Positions 1 to 7,245 of a stretch of 64,000 nt of DNA are shown here, piece after piece (position 1 is the stretch's first letter; each line of letters begins with the position of its first letter). Both the position numbers and the translations under genes were made by a program. Origin of the DNA: Desulfobacter postgatei 2ac9 (GTDB lineage: Bacteria > Desulfobacterota > Desulfobacteria > Desulfobacterales > Desulfobacteraceae); assembly GCF_000233695.2 (NCBI RefSeq), contig NZ_CM001488.1, positions 1,804,203 through 1,868,202 on the forward strand. The letters run 5' to 3'. The notes beneath the pieces are model-generated. The model was given only the letters and a program-made list of their open reading frames with translations. It ran no database searches and was not told where the DNA came from.

Positions 1-1329
1 CGTTCTCAGCCAATTGGGCAAACGGGTTGATCTTACCAAATGAAATGCTCCACCGCCGACCACTATATATTAAACGGCCAGCCATATACATTAAATCCTG
101 CATAACTGTTCTTAACCTCCTTCGTGAGACTTTTTTTCTACGGTTGATCGGAAGATTGTTCTCATCCTGCTCCTCAAGGCTAATTTGGCCTATGATTCTA
201 AGAATGTTATACGCCAAAAGAGCAAGATGGAGAATCAGGCTGTTGCTGCTAAAACGGCAACTGGGGAAGCGTTCTAACCCAAGATCACTTTTGATTTCTG
301 AATGAAATTGTTCACTGGTTCCATGATCATGGTATAAATTGATGACCTCTTGGGGGCTCAGCCCGGCGATGGTAACCCAATAGGTCTCGACTTCAATTGT
401 GGGAAAAAGCAGGGGCTCCCCTTTTTCTTCATATCGTTCAGTCACTTTGAAGACAATCGGACGTGGCAATGCCCGCCCTTTTGGGTCAACAGTTGTTTGC
501 CCGACCCACACACTTTTGTGTCCACAGCGAATCAATCTAACGCTTTCAGTATTCTGGGCCAGGATAAGCCAACCATCCAAAGATTCTTTACGTAAATTGC
601 GCTTAACCAAGACATCAACACCTTCGCATGTTTTTATTACTTCAAAATTATCCTGACTGTCATTTCCTGAATCAAGACGGATAAGAAGAGGTTCCTGGGT
701 AATCTGCCTGGTTAATTTTAATATTTCTTGAATGAATTCCGGGGTGTTTTTTTGACAATGCTGGCTGCCTTCTCTAAGCTCTACATTGATTAAGTATCCT
801 TCAGTTCCTAAATATCCGAACATTGGTGCATAGCCATCACAGCCTTTGTATGTCCTGGAAACTCCCTCTTTTTCGTTTTTGAATTGTCAAAAGGGCTAAC
901 GTCCAGATCTAAGGGAATATAATTGCCGACACTCGTCTGAACCGGTGAAATGGCGGGTGCTTTGCCTCGAATCATTTCAACTGAAGCCTCCTTGATAAGT
1001 TCATTGGCAGATTCCCCGATCAGGTCAATGCGTTCACGCAATGTTGATTGAGAAGGACAATTGCTGATTCCCAGAGATTGTGTAAAGAAAAATGGATCCT
1101 GCCTGAAAATTTCAATAGCGATATAGTCTGGCTTACCAACACAAATAAGTCCCAACATGGACGAAAGGATCTCTCCATGAGAAATATTAGGATCAACACA
1201 ATGTACATCCGGTAAATTTTTGAACCGCTGGGCAAAATTAATCGACTTAAGCAATGCACCTACAGGGAGCAATCCGCTTTGACTGACAAGGTTTTCATTT
1301 CCATGTTTTACATTGATAGTGGTCGGCAT
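1..1329 (-). pseudogene. IS1380-family transposase, frameshifted and cut by the left window edge
   Basis: Reading leftwards from an ATG at 1329, the first ~155 residues match the N-terminal part of an IS1380-family (DDE) transposase: PTTINVKHGNENLV, then LGLICVGKPDYIAIE, and LDLDVSPFDNSKTKK. The frame then runs into a stop at about 808. The continuation (TYKGCDGYAPMFGYLGTEGY, later RLDSGNDSQDNFEV and HDHGTSEQFHSEIKSDLG) is in another frame all the way to base 1. The shift maps to a short A-run at about 878-882, where one A seems to be missing. IS1380 transposases are normally one uninterrupted frame, so I read this as a decayed copy. The C-terminal end and one terminal repeat lie outside the window. 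I could not define the other terminal repeat in 1330-1493, which is AT-rich and geneless. Confidence 0.88.
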
Positions 1330-1493
1330 CGGTCTTCACCTCCGAAGTGAATGTTTTTTTAATGCCATTGTATTAATTTTATATTAAAATTTCAATATGT
1401 TATAATTAAAAAAGCAATCTTTATGCCGCTAACTCAGGTATGTCTTTGCGATGGAAAAACCGAAGCATTTCTATACCATTATTTATTTTTCAC

Positions 1494-2552
1494 TTATAGT
1501 GTAACGTATCTTCTTGTCATATTTCCAAATGCTTTGGAAAAAGATAACGGCATTTTCTGAATAACGGATTCGGCTAAAGGTCTTATTCTGACGTGATTTG
1601 GTGTTAGGGGCTCTGGGGCCGCTCTGTTAAAACGGCCCATAAGGAATTCTGTAGCGCTAAAATCAGCCCAATGAAGGCCTTCCGGTTCTGCTCCCCATTG
1701 TTTTTTAAAACGAAATGTCCCTTCTCCTGGTGTGGAACGACCAAAATCAAATTCAGGATAGCCCTTATCTGCGGCAAATTTTAAAAAGGACCAGTAAAGC
1801 ATCATATTGGGATTGCTCGTATTAAACCGGCGTAAAGAGGATGCCCAAGGGATGGAAACAACTTTGGGATGACACAGTATAATTCCGGCAGCAGCCGGTT
1901 GGCCGTCCGGCATATATACGACCGAGACATGTGCTCTGTTTGCATATGCTTTTAAAATGGAGAAGATCCATTCCCTGCTGTGAACAGGAGACCCCAAGTC
2001 TCTCATATTTTCCGAAAAGACGGAGTAAAAATCATTTAGTAGATTTGTCGAACCGATGATTGATGTAAGACCGTTTTTATAACCTTTATTAATCTGGCTT
2101 CGAAGTTTGGCTTTAAATGAATTAAGCAGCTTATCAGAGGACTTTGGTAAAGACAAAATCATCCTGACCTTTTGTTTACAGAGCGTTTTATCCGGCGACA
2201 GATTGGCAAATGATCGGGTTGATCGAATGACCACTTTTGCTGAGGGGGCTATCTTTAATGCCTGTCTCAACAAAATTGTTTCAGTGGCAGGATCATCTGC
2301 CAGTGGTCCCCCTGCATCGCAGTACGGAAGCGAAATAAGCTCCCTTTTAAAAGGTATATTGAAGTATATTAACGGGAGCACCCCTTTTACCTGATTTTTT
2401 GATTGTGCCATGAGATAAAGAGGTTGAAACCGATAGGCTTTTTTAACCGCTTCCTGCCATGCAAAAAGCTGATAAGCAATGCCGTCGGGGTGAGAAAGGA
2501 CATAATTGTCCCAGGCCTCTTTATCTAAATTGGATACTGTTTTTACAATCAA
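1494..2552 (-). CDS. FemAB-like GNAT-fold protein of the exosortase/EPS type
   Basis: 352 residues with two GNAT-like halves, as in FemAB/peptidoglycan-bridge-type acyltransferases. Recognisable stretches are the N-terminal WDNYVLSHPDGIAYQLFAWQ, the middle SLPYCDAGGPLADDP, and the C-terminal FDFGRSTPGEGTFRFKKQWG. The last motif is typical of the FemAB-related family that accompanies PEP-CTERM/exosortase loci (TIGR03019). The true acceptor and donor of that family are not established; a transferase role in EPS or envelope decoration is inference. It stands alone between the IS1380 remnant and the repeat-rich accessory array, but the EPS locus starts 9 kb away on the same strand, so it may have been separated from it by insertions. 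A damaged piece of a second femAB-like gene lies at 4100-4248. Confidence 0.8.
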   Translation of the reverse strand: MIVKTVSNLDKEAWDNYVLSHPDGIAYQLFAWQEAVKKAYRFQPLYLMAQSKNQVKGVLPLIYFNIPFKRELISLPYCDAGGPLADDPATETILLRQALKIAPSAKVVIRSTRSFANLSPDKTLCKQKVRMILSLPKSSDKLLNSFKAKLRSQINKGYKNGLTSIIGSTNLLNDFYSVFSENMRDLGSPVHSREWIFSILKAYANRAHVSVVYMPDGQPAAAGIILCHPKVVSIPWASSLRRFNTSNPNMMLYWSFLKFAADKGYPEFDFGRSTPGEGTFRFKKQWGAEPEGLHWADFSATEFLMGRFNRAAPEPLTPNHVRIRPLAESVIQKMPLSFSKAFGNMTRRYVTL

Positions 2553-2570
2553 TGTATTCAGTTTTTATTA

Positions 2571-2597
2571 TCGCACAAAGACACTAAGGCACAGAGC
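2571..2597. repeat. CACAAAG-rich intergenic repeat, copy 1
   Basis: Contains the core CACAAAGACACTAAGGC followed by an ACAGAG variant of the usual ACAAAG end. It sits directly downstream of the first GxxExxY gene and upstream of the femAB-like gene. Same family as the copies near 2992, 4884, 5728, 6100, 6564 and 9314. Confidence 0.8.
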
Positions 2598-2601
2598 TTT
2601 T

Positions 2602-2985
2602 TTATTGAAGGGTTCCATTTATTATTCGGGTGATGCCGTCTTTCATCAGCGCTTCGCCGAAATTCAGAAGGAAGCCGAGCTTTTTACCGCTTAGTTTCAA
2701 ATACGTTAACATCTGCTTTTTATGTGCTTTGGAAATAGTTTCTACTGACTTGAGTTCTATGATTACTCTACTTTCTACGATAAGATCGGCTTTAAACCCC
2801 TGCTGGAAGTTTATGCCTTTGTATTCTATGGGGATTGGCACTTGCCTGTCTACGGTTAAACCTTTTGATTCGAGTTCGTGTTTCAGCAAAACTTCGTAAA
2901 CTGTTTCGAGCAGACCCGGGCCTGTCTCTTTATGGACTTGTATTGATGCGTCTACGATTAATTTTGCTATTTCGTTTTCTGTCAT
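2602..2985 (-). CDS. GxxExxY family protein, copy 1
   Basis: 127 residues. The family signature is visible as GPGLLETVYEVLL near residue 22, followed by HELESKGL and the nuclease-like core FKADLIVESRVIIELKSVE, which has the D-(x)n-E-x-K spacing of PD-(D/E)XK folds, and the C-terminal LLNFGEALMKDGITRII. The family (TIGR04256) is widespread in repeat-rich environmental genomes; its function is not established, and nuclease activity is inferred from the fold. Start chosen at MTENEIAK. It is bracketed by CACAAAG-type repeats, and a second copy (6174-6557) is about three-quarters identical by eye. It belongs to the duplicated block described in the findings. Confidence 0.88.
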   Translation of the reverse strand: MTENEIAKLIVDASIQVHKETGPGLLETVYEVLLKHELESKGLTVDRQVPIPIEYKGINFQQGFKADLIVESRVIIELKSVETISKAHKKQMLTYLKLSGKKLGFLLNFGEALMKDGITRIINGTLQ

Positions 2986-2991
2986 TTGTTT

Positions 2992-3058
2992 GTCTCACAC
3001 AAAGGCACTAAGGCACAAAGGGTAATTTTTTCTTTGCGGTGTTGTGTCTTTGTGCGAG
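2992..3058. repeat. CACAAAG-rich intergenic repeat pair forming a hairpin, copy 2
   Basis: The left arm (2992-3022) carries the repeat core with a CACACAAAGGCACTAAGG variant. The right arm (about 3032-3058, GTCTTTGTGCGAG) is its inverted complement, so the unit can fold into a long hairpin. It lies between the GxxExxY gene and the MNT remnant, exactly as copy 6 does in the second block. Confidence 0.8.
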
Positions 3059-3084
3059 GCTGAATTTAGATAAGTTTGGTATAA

Positions 3085-3231
3085 ATCAGAACCGGGATGA
3101 TAATTGCCTTTGGCTCGGGAGCCGTAAATGCAAACCTGTTTAATTTCAGGATAGGATTTAAACACACCATGAATTTTTTGAATGGTCTCTGAAGGTAATC
3201 CGAAGCAGGGAAGTTTATTTCCGATGGTCTA
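3085..3231 (-). pseudogene. MNT-type nucleotidyltransferase remnant
   Basis: Homologous to the intact MNT gene at 6682-6960: the reverse strand still reads YPEIKQVCIYGSRAKGNYHP followed by GSD. Two lesions are visible. The start codon region reads ATC GGA where the intact copy has ATG GAA. About 200 bases encoding the C-terminal half, from just after the GSD of the catalytic GS...DxD motif, are gone, with the deletion joining directly to the sequence that follows the intact gene. It cannot make a functional enzyme. Confidence 0.8.
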
Positions 3232-3469
3232 ATTTTTCCATAACCTTTTCGAAATCGATAAAAAGGTTGTAATAGACGTCTGCAACCTTCAAGATGATAC
3301 GGTCAACCATGGCATCATCGTATGTGTATCCCGCCCTGTCCCGTGTTGTGATCATACCCATCCAGTTTTCACCATCTGTAATCAGCTGATTCTGAAAAGA
3401 CTCCCTGGTCGCATCTTTTGATCCCGTGATATGGGTATTCCCCTGGTATTGAAAATAGTCCTTCATCAC
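3215..3469 (-). pseudogene. HEPN/nucleotidyltransferase-substrate-binding protein, truncated copy 1
   Basis: 84 residues corresponding to the C-terminal two-thirds of an HI0074-type HEPN protein (MKDYFQYQGNTHITGS, RESFQNQLITDGENW). The family is normally ~130 residues, so the first helix pair is missing. Upstream codons still read WKV before the ATG, but a stop lies four codons further up. The HEPN catalytic R-x4-H motif is lost here: RDRAGYTY, compared with RNRAVHTY in the second copy. The same truncation is present in both copies, so it predates the duplication. Confidence 0.8.
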
Positions 3470-3510
3470 TTTCCAGTTTTATTTTGGTATCGCGTCAAGG
3501 AGCCAAGTCG

Positions 3511-4062
3511 CTATGTATTATAGTAGCCACCCTGCTTAGGCGAACCCTTAAATATAATTTTTTGTTCTTGCCGAAGTTTTTTTACCCAGCGTTCAAGTGT
3601 TTTTAACGGAATATTCAGCATGGTTGAATATTCTGGAAGTCTTAAGCCGGGATTCTGCTGGATACATCGGTAAAGAGAATTTACTCCCTCACTTACCCCT
3701 TCACTTATTCCCTCACGCAATGAAAATGTAACACGTATTCCTCCACCCGCCTCTTCAATTTCAAAGGACAGTTCCGGGTAGGCTTGAAGCTCTTTGCGAA
3801 TACGGAGCATGCCGCTGCCGTATTTTTCGATATTCCGGGTCAGGTAAAAGGCTTCGACTGTCAGCTTGTTGCGCAGTTGTGAAGGATACGTGTCTGTTAA
3901 AAGGTCTTCTATGGTCAGGCCGCCGTAAAGAGTCCCAGGGTTGAAAATGGTGAGTTTATCATCAAAAATTTTGATCTGGATGTCAGAAGAATTTCTGTAA
4001 TCCAGGTGTACAACAGCATTGCTCCAAAAACAAGTTCTCCCAAAGTAACACTCGAAATACAC
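3511..4062 (-). pseudogene. AlbA_2/HATPase_c_4 regulator, C-terminal remnant (copy 1)
   Basis: Only the C-terminal part of the 451-residue protein at 7246-8601 survives. Near-identity begins at NAVVH (about 4021) and runs to the end GSPKQGGYYNT; the first ~30 residues of this open frame are unrelated fill-in sequence. It keeps part of the HATPase_c_4-like region (KIFDDKLTIFNPGTLYGG, YGSGMLRIRKEL) and the C-terminal helix-turn-helix (YSTMLNIPLKTLERWVKKL) but has no AlbA_2 domain. The linker has one REG plus two SEG units, against four SEG units in the other copy. Confidence 0.82.
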
Positions 4063-4099
4063 ATTTGTCCGTTGTGTAATTTAAAGCGGTCCTTATATT

Positions 4100-4248
4100 A
4101 ATAGCCCCCCTGTTTTTTAAAGCTGTAGGTGCCTTCCCCCCGGGGTGGACCGGCCGAAATCGAACATGGGGTAGTGATGGTCTGCAGCAAATTTTGAAAA
4201 TGCCCAGTACAGCATCATGTTGGGGTTCCAGCGGTTGACCCGGTGCCG
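4100..4248 (-). pseudogene. Fragment of a second FemAB-like gene
   Basis: The reverse strand reads RVNRWNPNMMLYWAFSKFAA, then FDFGRSTPGG, matching NPNMMLYWSFLKFAADKG and FDFGRSTPGEGTFRFKKQ of the complete gene at 1494-2552. An extra G in the run at about 4139-4143 throws it out of frame just before the expected TYSFKK. Nothing else of the gene remains. It lies directly downstream of Uma2. Confidence 0.78.
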
Positions 4249-4264
4249 GTGTGAGAAAAATTAA

Positions 4265-4843
4265 TCATTCGAATTCGACCCGATGATAAATCTCGGAAAG
4301 TAATAGCCGGCAATCAATCGATTCAAGTTTGATTTCTGTGTCAATTTTTGTATACGGATCAAATATACGCCATATACCATCATCTCCACGAATAAATTTT
4401 TCAACCTTACAATGGTATTGAGATACTATGATATATTCCTGAAGAGAAGAGATGAGCCGATAATGTGCAAATTTTTCACCTCTATCATATAATTCACTGG
4501 AATTTGAAAGGATCTCAATGATAATAACCGGGTTCAATAAGGTATCAAATTTGTCATCTTCCAACTCAAGATCACCACAGACAACAACTACATCGGGATA
4601 GGTATATTTATCAACCCCCTGAATCTTGACTCTCATGTCGCTTAAGAAAACATCACAAGACCTGTCTGCCAACTGGTTTCCAAGAAATCGATTAATATTA
4701 CTGGCAATCCGGTTGTGATTCACCTTTGCCCCCGTCATGGCGAAAATTTCACCATCATAATACTCATGCCTGATTTCGGAAGCTCTTTCAAACTTGAGGT
4801 ATTCTTCAGTCGTCATCTTGAGTTTTTTTTGTGATTGGTTCAT
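4265..4843 (-). CDS. Uma2-family (DUF820) putative endonuclease
   Basis: 192 residues with the family hallmarks: TTEEYLKFE near the start, EIRHEYYDGEIFAMTGA, IASNINRFLGNQL, then the nuclease-type core DMRVKIQGVDKYTYPDVVVV and NPVIIIEILSNSSELYDRG. The D...E-x-x spacing is that of the PD-(D/E)XK-like DUF820 fold. Uma2 proteins are abundant in cyanobacteria and repeat-rich genomes; nuclease activity is inferred from structure, and the cellular role is unknown. Its last eleven codons occur again, detached, at 5791-5827. A CACAAAG repeat lies just upstream. Confidence 0.85.
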   Translation of the reverse strand: MNQSQKKLKMTTEEYLKFERASEIRHEYYDGEIFAMTGAKVNHNRIASNINRFLGNQLADRSCDVFLSDMRVKIQGVDKYTYPDVVVVCGDLELEDDKFDTLLNPVIIIEILSNSSELYDRGEKFAHYRLISSLQEYIIVSQYHCKVEKFIRGDDGIWRIFDPYTKIDTEIKLESIDCRLLLSEIYHRVEFE

Positions 4844-4883
4844 GTTGCTGCTCTTTTTTTATTTACCTACGGCACTGATAAAT

Positions 4884-4944
4884 GATCGCACAAAGACACG
4901 GAGACACAAAGGATTTTTTAATCTTCCACTAAGGCACAAAGAGA
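4884..4944. repeat. CACAAAG-rich intergenic repeat, copy 3
   Basis: Two partial units: CACAAAGACACGGAGACAC at about 4889 and CACTAAGGCACAAAG at 4927-4941. It lies upstream of Uma2 and directly abuts the ~130 bp hairpin element that starts at 4951. Confidence 0.75.
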
Positions 4945-4950
4945 GATTTC

Positions 4951-5076
4951 TTTATAACCCCCATGCCCTAGCGGACACAACAAACAATGAAAGATGTGAG
5001 TATTGAGTAGTGAGAAAAACAGCTTGTTTTAAATCTCACTACTCACTACTCAAAACTCGATACTTTCATATAAAAA
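4951..5076 (+). repeat. ~130 bp hairpin element, copy 1
   Basis: Runs from ATAACCCCCATGCCCTAG through GCGGACACAACAAACAATG to CTTTCATATAAAAAG. The centre is an inverted repeat, TGAGTAGTGAG pairing with CTCACTACTCA around AAAAACAGCTTGTTTT. Full copies lie at 40891-41021 (same orientation) and 51790-51923 (opposite), with a decayed one at 60655-60731. It has no coding capacity and looks like a MITE- or REPIN-like intergenic element. Confidence 0.8.
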
Positions 5077-5079
5077 GAA

Positions 5080-5469
5080 TTATATCAAAATTTCTTTTAA
5101 CTCATCGTACTTTTTGAACTTCTGGTCTACTGACATAAGCTTTGCATTTGAAGAAATGGCTGTGGCCATTATAATTCTATCTTGCGGATCACTGTGATGC
5201 CCCGGTAACTGAACAGCTTTTGTGGCAATTTCGGGTGTGATCGGTAATACTTCAATCCCAGACCCGGCAAGGGCTTTATCAAACCAATCAATAATTTTAC
5301 AATTCAGATTGATGCGGCCATGCTGAGCAAGCCAAGCAACCTCAAAACAACTTATCGCTGATACAGAAACCATATCAGCATTGTTGATAATGTCATGTTG
5401 ATTTGGTTTCAACCGTTTGAGGTCATTATTTATCCACCACAACCATATATGGGTGTCTAAAACAATCAT
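5080..5469 (-). CDS. VapC-like PIN-domain toxin
   Basis: 129 residues from the ATG at 5469. PIN-domain acidic residues are visible in MIVLDTHIWLWW (first Asp), in the ISCFEVAWLAQHGRI stretch (Glu), and in HHSDPQDRIIMATA (Asp pair). The family cleaves RNA, usually tRNA or rRNA, and is held by a cognate antitoxin. The start was set at MIVLDTH because its ATG overlaps the TGA of the upstream gene in an ATGA arrangement, the usual coupling in such pairs. A start five codons upstream is possible but would lie inside the antitoxin. Confidence 0.85.
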   Translation of the reverse strand: MIVLDTHIWLWWINNDLKRLKPNQHDIINNADMVSVSAISCFEVAWLAQHGRINLNCKIIDWFDKALAGSGIEVLPITPEIATKAVQLPGHHSDPQDRIIMATAISSNAKLMSVDQKFKKYDELKEILI

Positions 5470-5696
5470 GTAGGTAGATCCCACATATCTTGTGATGTGG
5501 TATTGATTACGTCTCCTAAAATTTTTACCTTACCTTTTAAATCAGGATGTGGTTCTCTTTTATTTTTTCCCCTTATCGCTTTTGTTTCATTTAGATCCAG
5601 AATAATAATCTCAAATTGCTTATTGGGGGGGAGCAAGGGCATGTTTTTTACCTTTCCTGTGTGATCCGTCTCTGTAATTATTTTTTTGGCAAACAT
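5466..5696 (-). CDS. Putative VapB-like antitoxin
   Basis: 76 residues, short and charged, ending in DVINTTSQDMWDLPT. It is upstream of and overlaps the PIN toxin by ATGA. The sequence (MFAKKIITETDHTGKVKNMP, then PPNKQFEIIILDL) resembles the small hydrophilic partners of VapC, but no clear AbrB or ribbon-helix-helix motif can be pointed out. The assignment rests mainly on position and size. Confidence 0.6.
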   Translation of the reverse strand: MFAKKIITETDHTGKVKNMPLLPPNKQFEIIILDLNETKAIRGKNKREPHPDLKGKVKILGDVINTTSQDMWDLPT

Positions 5697-5727
5697 GTTA
5701 TCTCCCTTTTTTTAATGTCTGTTTTAT

Positions 5728-5783
5728 TATCGCACAAAGACACTAAGGCACAAAGGGATTATTTCTTTGTGGCTTTGTGTGAG
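5728..5783. repeat. CACAAAG-rich intergenic repeat pair, copy 4
   Basis: A near-consensus left arm (CACAAAGACACTAAGGC then ACAAAGGG) and an inverted right arm (TTTGTGGCTTTGTGTGAG), able to form a hairpin. Upstream of the antitoxin/toxin pair. Confidence 0.8.
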
Positions 5784-5790
5784 GAAAAGT

Positions 5791-5827
5791 AATTATTCGA
5801 ATTCGACCCGATGATAAATCTCGGAAA
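5791..5827 (-). pseudogene. Detached 3' end of an Uma2 gene
   Basis: About 33 bases are almost identical to the last codons of the Uma2 gene (4257-4300, including TTCGACCCGATGATAAAT). No Uma2 sequence continues beyond them. This is a recombination scar next to a CACAAAG repeat. Confidence 0.7.
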
Positions 5828-5843
5828 ATGATGTTAAATATCC

Positions 5844-6060
5844 TCAAAAACTATCTATAATCTCACCGACAAGTTTAGCGATATCAGGCTGACATGGATG
5901 TTAATAACCGGCTGTTTGCCTGGCCGTATTTCCTCTTTGATCTCTGTTTTTTCCGAAAGTCCAAAGACTTCAAATTTTTCAATTGAATTTCGAAAATAAT
6001 CAAGATACTGTTTGATGGACTTTTTCCGGTTGGTTTGTTTTTTAATACAATTTCTGCCAT
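5844..6060 (-). pseudogene. Small antitoxin-sized gene with two frameshifts
   Basis: The ATG at 6060 opens MAEIVLKN. Combining frames gives a plausible ~70-residue protein: MAEIVLK, then SIKQYLDYFRNSIEKFEVFG, LSEKTEIKEEIRPGKQPVIN, and DIAKLVGEIIDSF before a stop at 5844. Two single-base shifts are needed, one in the AAAAAA-rich start and one near 5890. Its size and position resemble the antitoxins of the small modules around it. No toxin partner remains beside it. The family is not recognised. Confidence 0.4.
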
Positions 6061-6099
6061 GTTATTCTCCCCTGTGCCTTATTTTATATACTCTCCATA

Positions 6100-6171
6100 T
6101 TATCGTACAAAGACAATAGGACACAAAATTTATTAATTAAAGCTCTCACAATGACACTAAGCCACAAAGGG
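6100..6171. repeat. CACAAAG-rich intergenic repeat, copy 5 (two degenerate units)
   Basis: Units at 6100-6127 (ACAAAGACAATAGGACAC) and 6143-6171 (CACAATGACACTAAGCCAC). They directly follow the stop of the second GxxExxY gene, mirroring copy 1 in the first block. Confidence 0.75.
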
Positions 6172-6173
6172 TT

Positions 6174-6557
6174 TTATTGGATGGTTCCGTTGATTAGGCG
6201 GGTAATTCCGTCTTTCATTAGTGCCTCACCGAAGTTGAGGAGAAAACCAAGTTTTTTATCAGTCAGTTTCAGGTATGTGAGTACCTGTTTTTTGTGTGCT
6301 TTTGAAATGGTTTCCACGGATTTCAGTTCTATGATGACTTTATCCTCAACAATGAGATCCGCCTTGAAGCCCTGTTGGAATTTTATTCCTTTATAATTTA
6401 TGGGAATGGGAATTTGCCGGTCCACTTTCAGGCCCCTTGATTCGAGTTCGTGTTTCAGCAGGACTTCATATACGGTTTCAAGAAGCCCCGGGCCAAGTTC
6501 TTTATGGATTTGGATAGATGCGTCTACTATTAATTTTGCTATATCGTTTTCTGTCAT
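6174..6557 (-). CDS. GxxExxY family protein, copy 2
   Basis: 127 residues from MTENDIAK at 6557, the same length as copy 1. An in-frame ATG seven codons upstream exists, but its codons (MSLCEKK) are made of CACAAAG-repeat sequence, so the internal start is preferred. The family signature GPGLLETVYEVLL and the core FKADLIVEDKVIIELKSVE are intact. It is part of the second copy of the duplicated block and is followed by the same MNT/HEPN/AlbA_2 order. Function as for copy 1: unknown, with a nuclease-like fold. Confidence 0.87.
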   Translation of the reverse strand: MTENDIAKLIVDASIQIHKELGPGLLETVYEVLLKHELESRGLKVDRQIPIPINYKGIKFQQGFKADLIVEDKVIIELKSVETISKAHKKQVLTYLKLTDKKLGFLLNFGEALMKDGITRLINGTIQ

Positions 6558-6563
6558 TTTTTT

Positions 6564-6629
6564 CTCGCACAAAGACACTAAGGCACAAAGGGTGGTTTTT
6601 TATTTGCTGCTTTGTGCCTTTGTGCGAGG
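6564..6629. repeat. CACAAAG-rich intergenic repeat pair, copy 6
   Basis: The best consensus copy. Left arm CACAAAGACACTAAGGC plus ACAAAGGG (6568-6592); inverted right arm GCTTTGTGCCTTTGTGCGAG (6609-6628). Positioned between the GxxExxY gene and the MNT gene, as copy 2 is in the first block. Confidence 0.85.
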
Positions 6630-6681
6630 CTGAATTTAGATAAGTTTGGTATAAAAAAGAATACCGACCCGATTAATGTGA

Positions 6682-6960
6682 TCAATAAGGTCCTGGTTTT
6701 GAATTTTTTTGAAATACTGTAAGATCCAGTTTATAGGGCAGCAAAAGATCATCAAGATCTATCTCCAGTTTACTCAATCGGGAATCCTTTATAAGGTCGT
6801 CCATGATTACCAGATCAATATCAGAACCGGGATAATAATTGCCTTTGGCACGGGAGCCGTAGATACAAACCTGTTCAATTTCAGGATAGGATTTAAACAC
6901 ATTATGAATTTTTTGAATGGTCTCTAAAGGTAATCCCCAGCAGGAAAGTTTATTTTCCAT
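6682..6960 (-). CDS. MNT-type nucleotidyltransferase (HEPN-MNT module)
   Basis: 92 residues with the minimal nucleotidyltransferase motif GSRAKGNYYPGSDIDL (G-S-x10-D-x-D, near residues 36-51) and a later LDLTVF carrying the third acidic residue. In HEPN-MNT toxin-antitoxin modules the MNT partner modifies the HEPN toxin by adding AMP units. It overlaps the 3' end of the truncated HEPN gene at 6950 by 11 bases. Its partner lacks the N-terminal third, so the module is probably no longer functional as a pair, although the MNT frame itself is intact. Confidence 0.85.
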   Translation of the reverse strand: MENKLSCWGLPLETIQKIHNVFKSYPEIEQVCIYGSRAKGNYYPGSDIDLVIMDDLIKDSRLSKLEIDLDDLLLPYKLDLTVFQKNSKPGPY

Positions 6961-7204
6961 GGGCTAATTTTTCCATGACCTTTTCAAAGTCGACAAAAAG
7001 GTTGTAGTAGATGTCTGCAACCTTCAATATGATATCGTCAACCATGACATCATCGTATGTGTGTACTGCCCTGTTCCGTGTGTTGATCATAGCCTTCCAG
7101 CTTTCACCATCTGTAATCAGCTGATTCTGAAAAGATTCCCTGGTTGCATCTCTTGATCCCGTGATGTGGGTATTTCCCTGGTATTGAAAATAGTCCTTCA
7201 TCAC
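6950..7204 (-). pseudogene. HEPN/nucleotidyltransferase-substrate-binding protein, truncated copy 2
   Basis: 84 residues, missing the first ~45 of the usual ~130. It retains the HEPN R-x4-H motif (RNRAVHTYDD), which the first copy has lost. The truncation point and the short sequence joining it to the AlbA_2-type gene are the same as at 3469-3511, showing a single ancestral fusion before the block was duplicated. Whether the shortened protein is stable is unknown. Confidence 0.78.
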
Positions 7205-7245
7205 TTTCCAGTTTTATTTTGGTATCGCGTCAAGGAGCCAAGTCG

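Noticed and set aside
1-800. Plus-strand frames of 80-90 codons
   Set aside because: They are shadows of the minus-strand IS1380 transposase, which reads continuously in its second frame.
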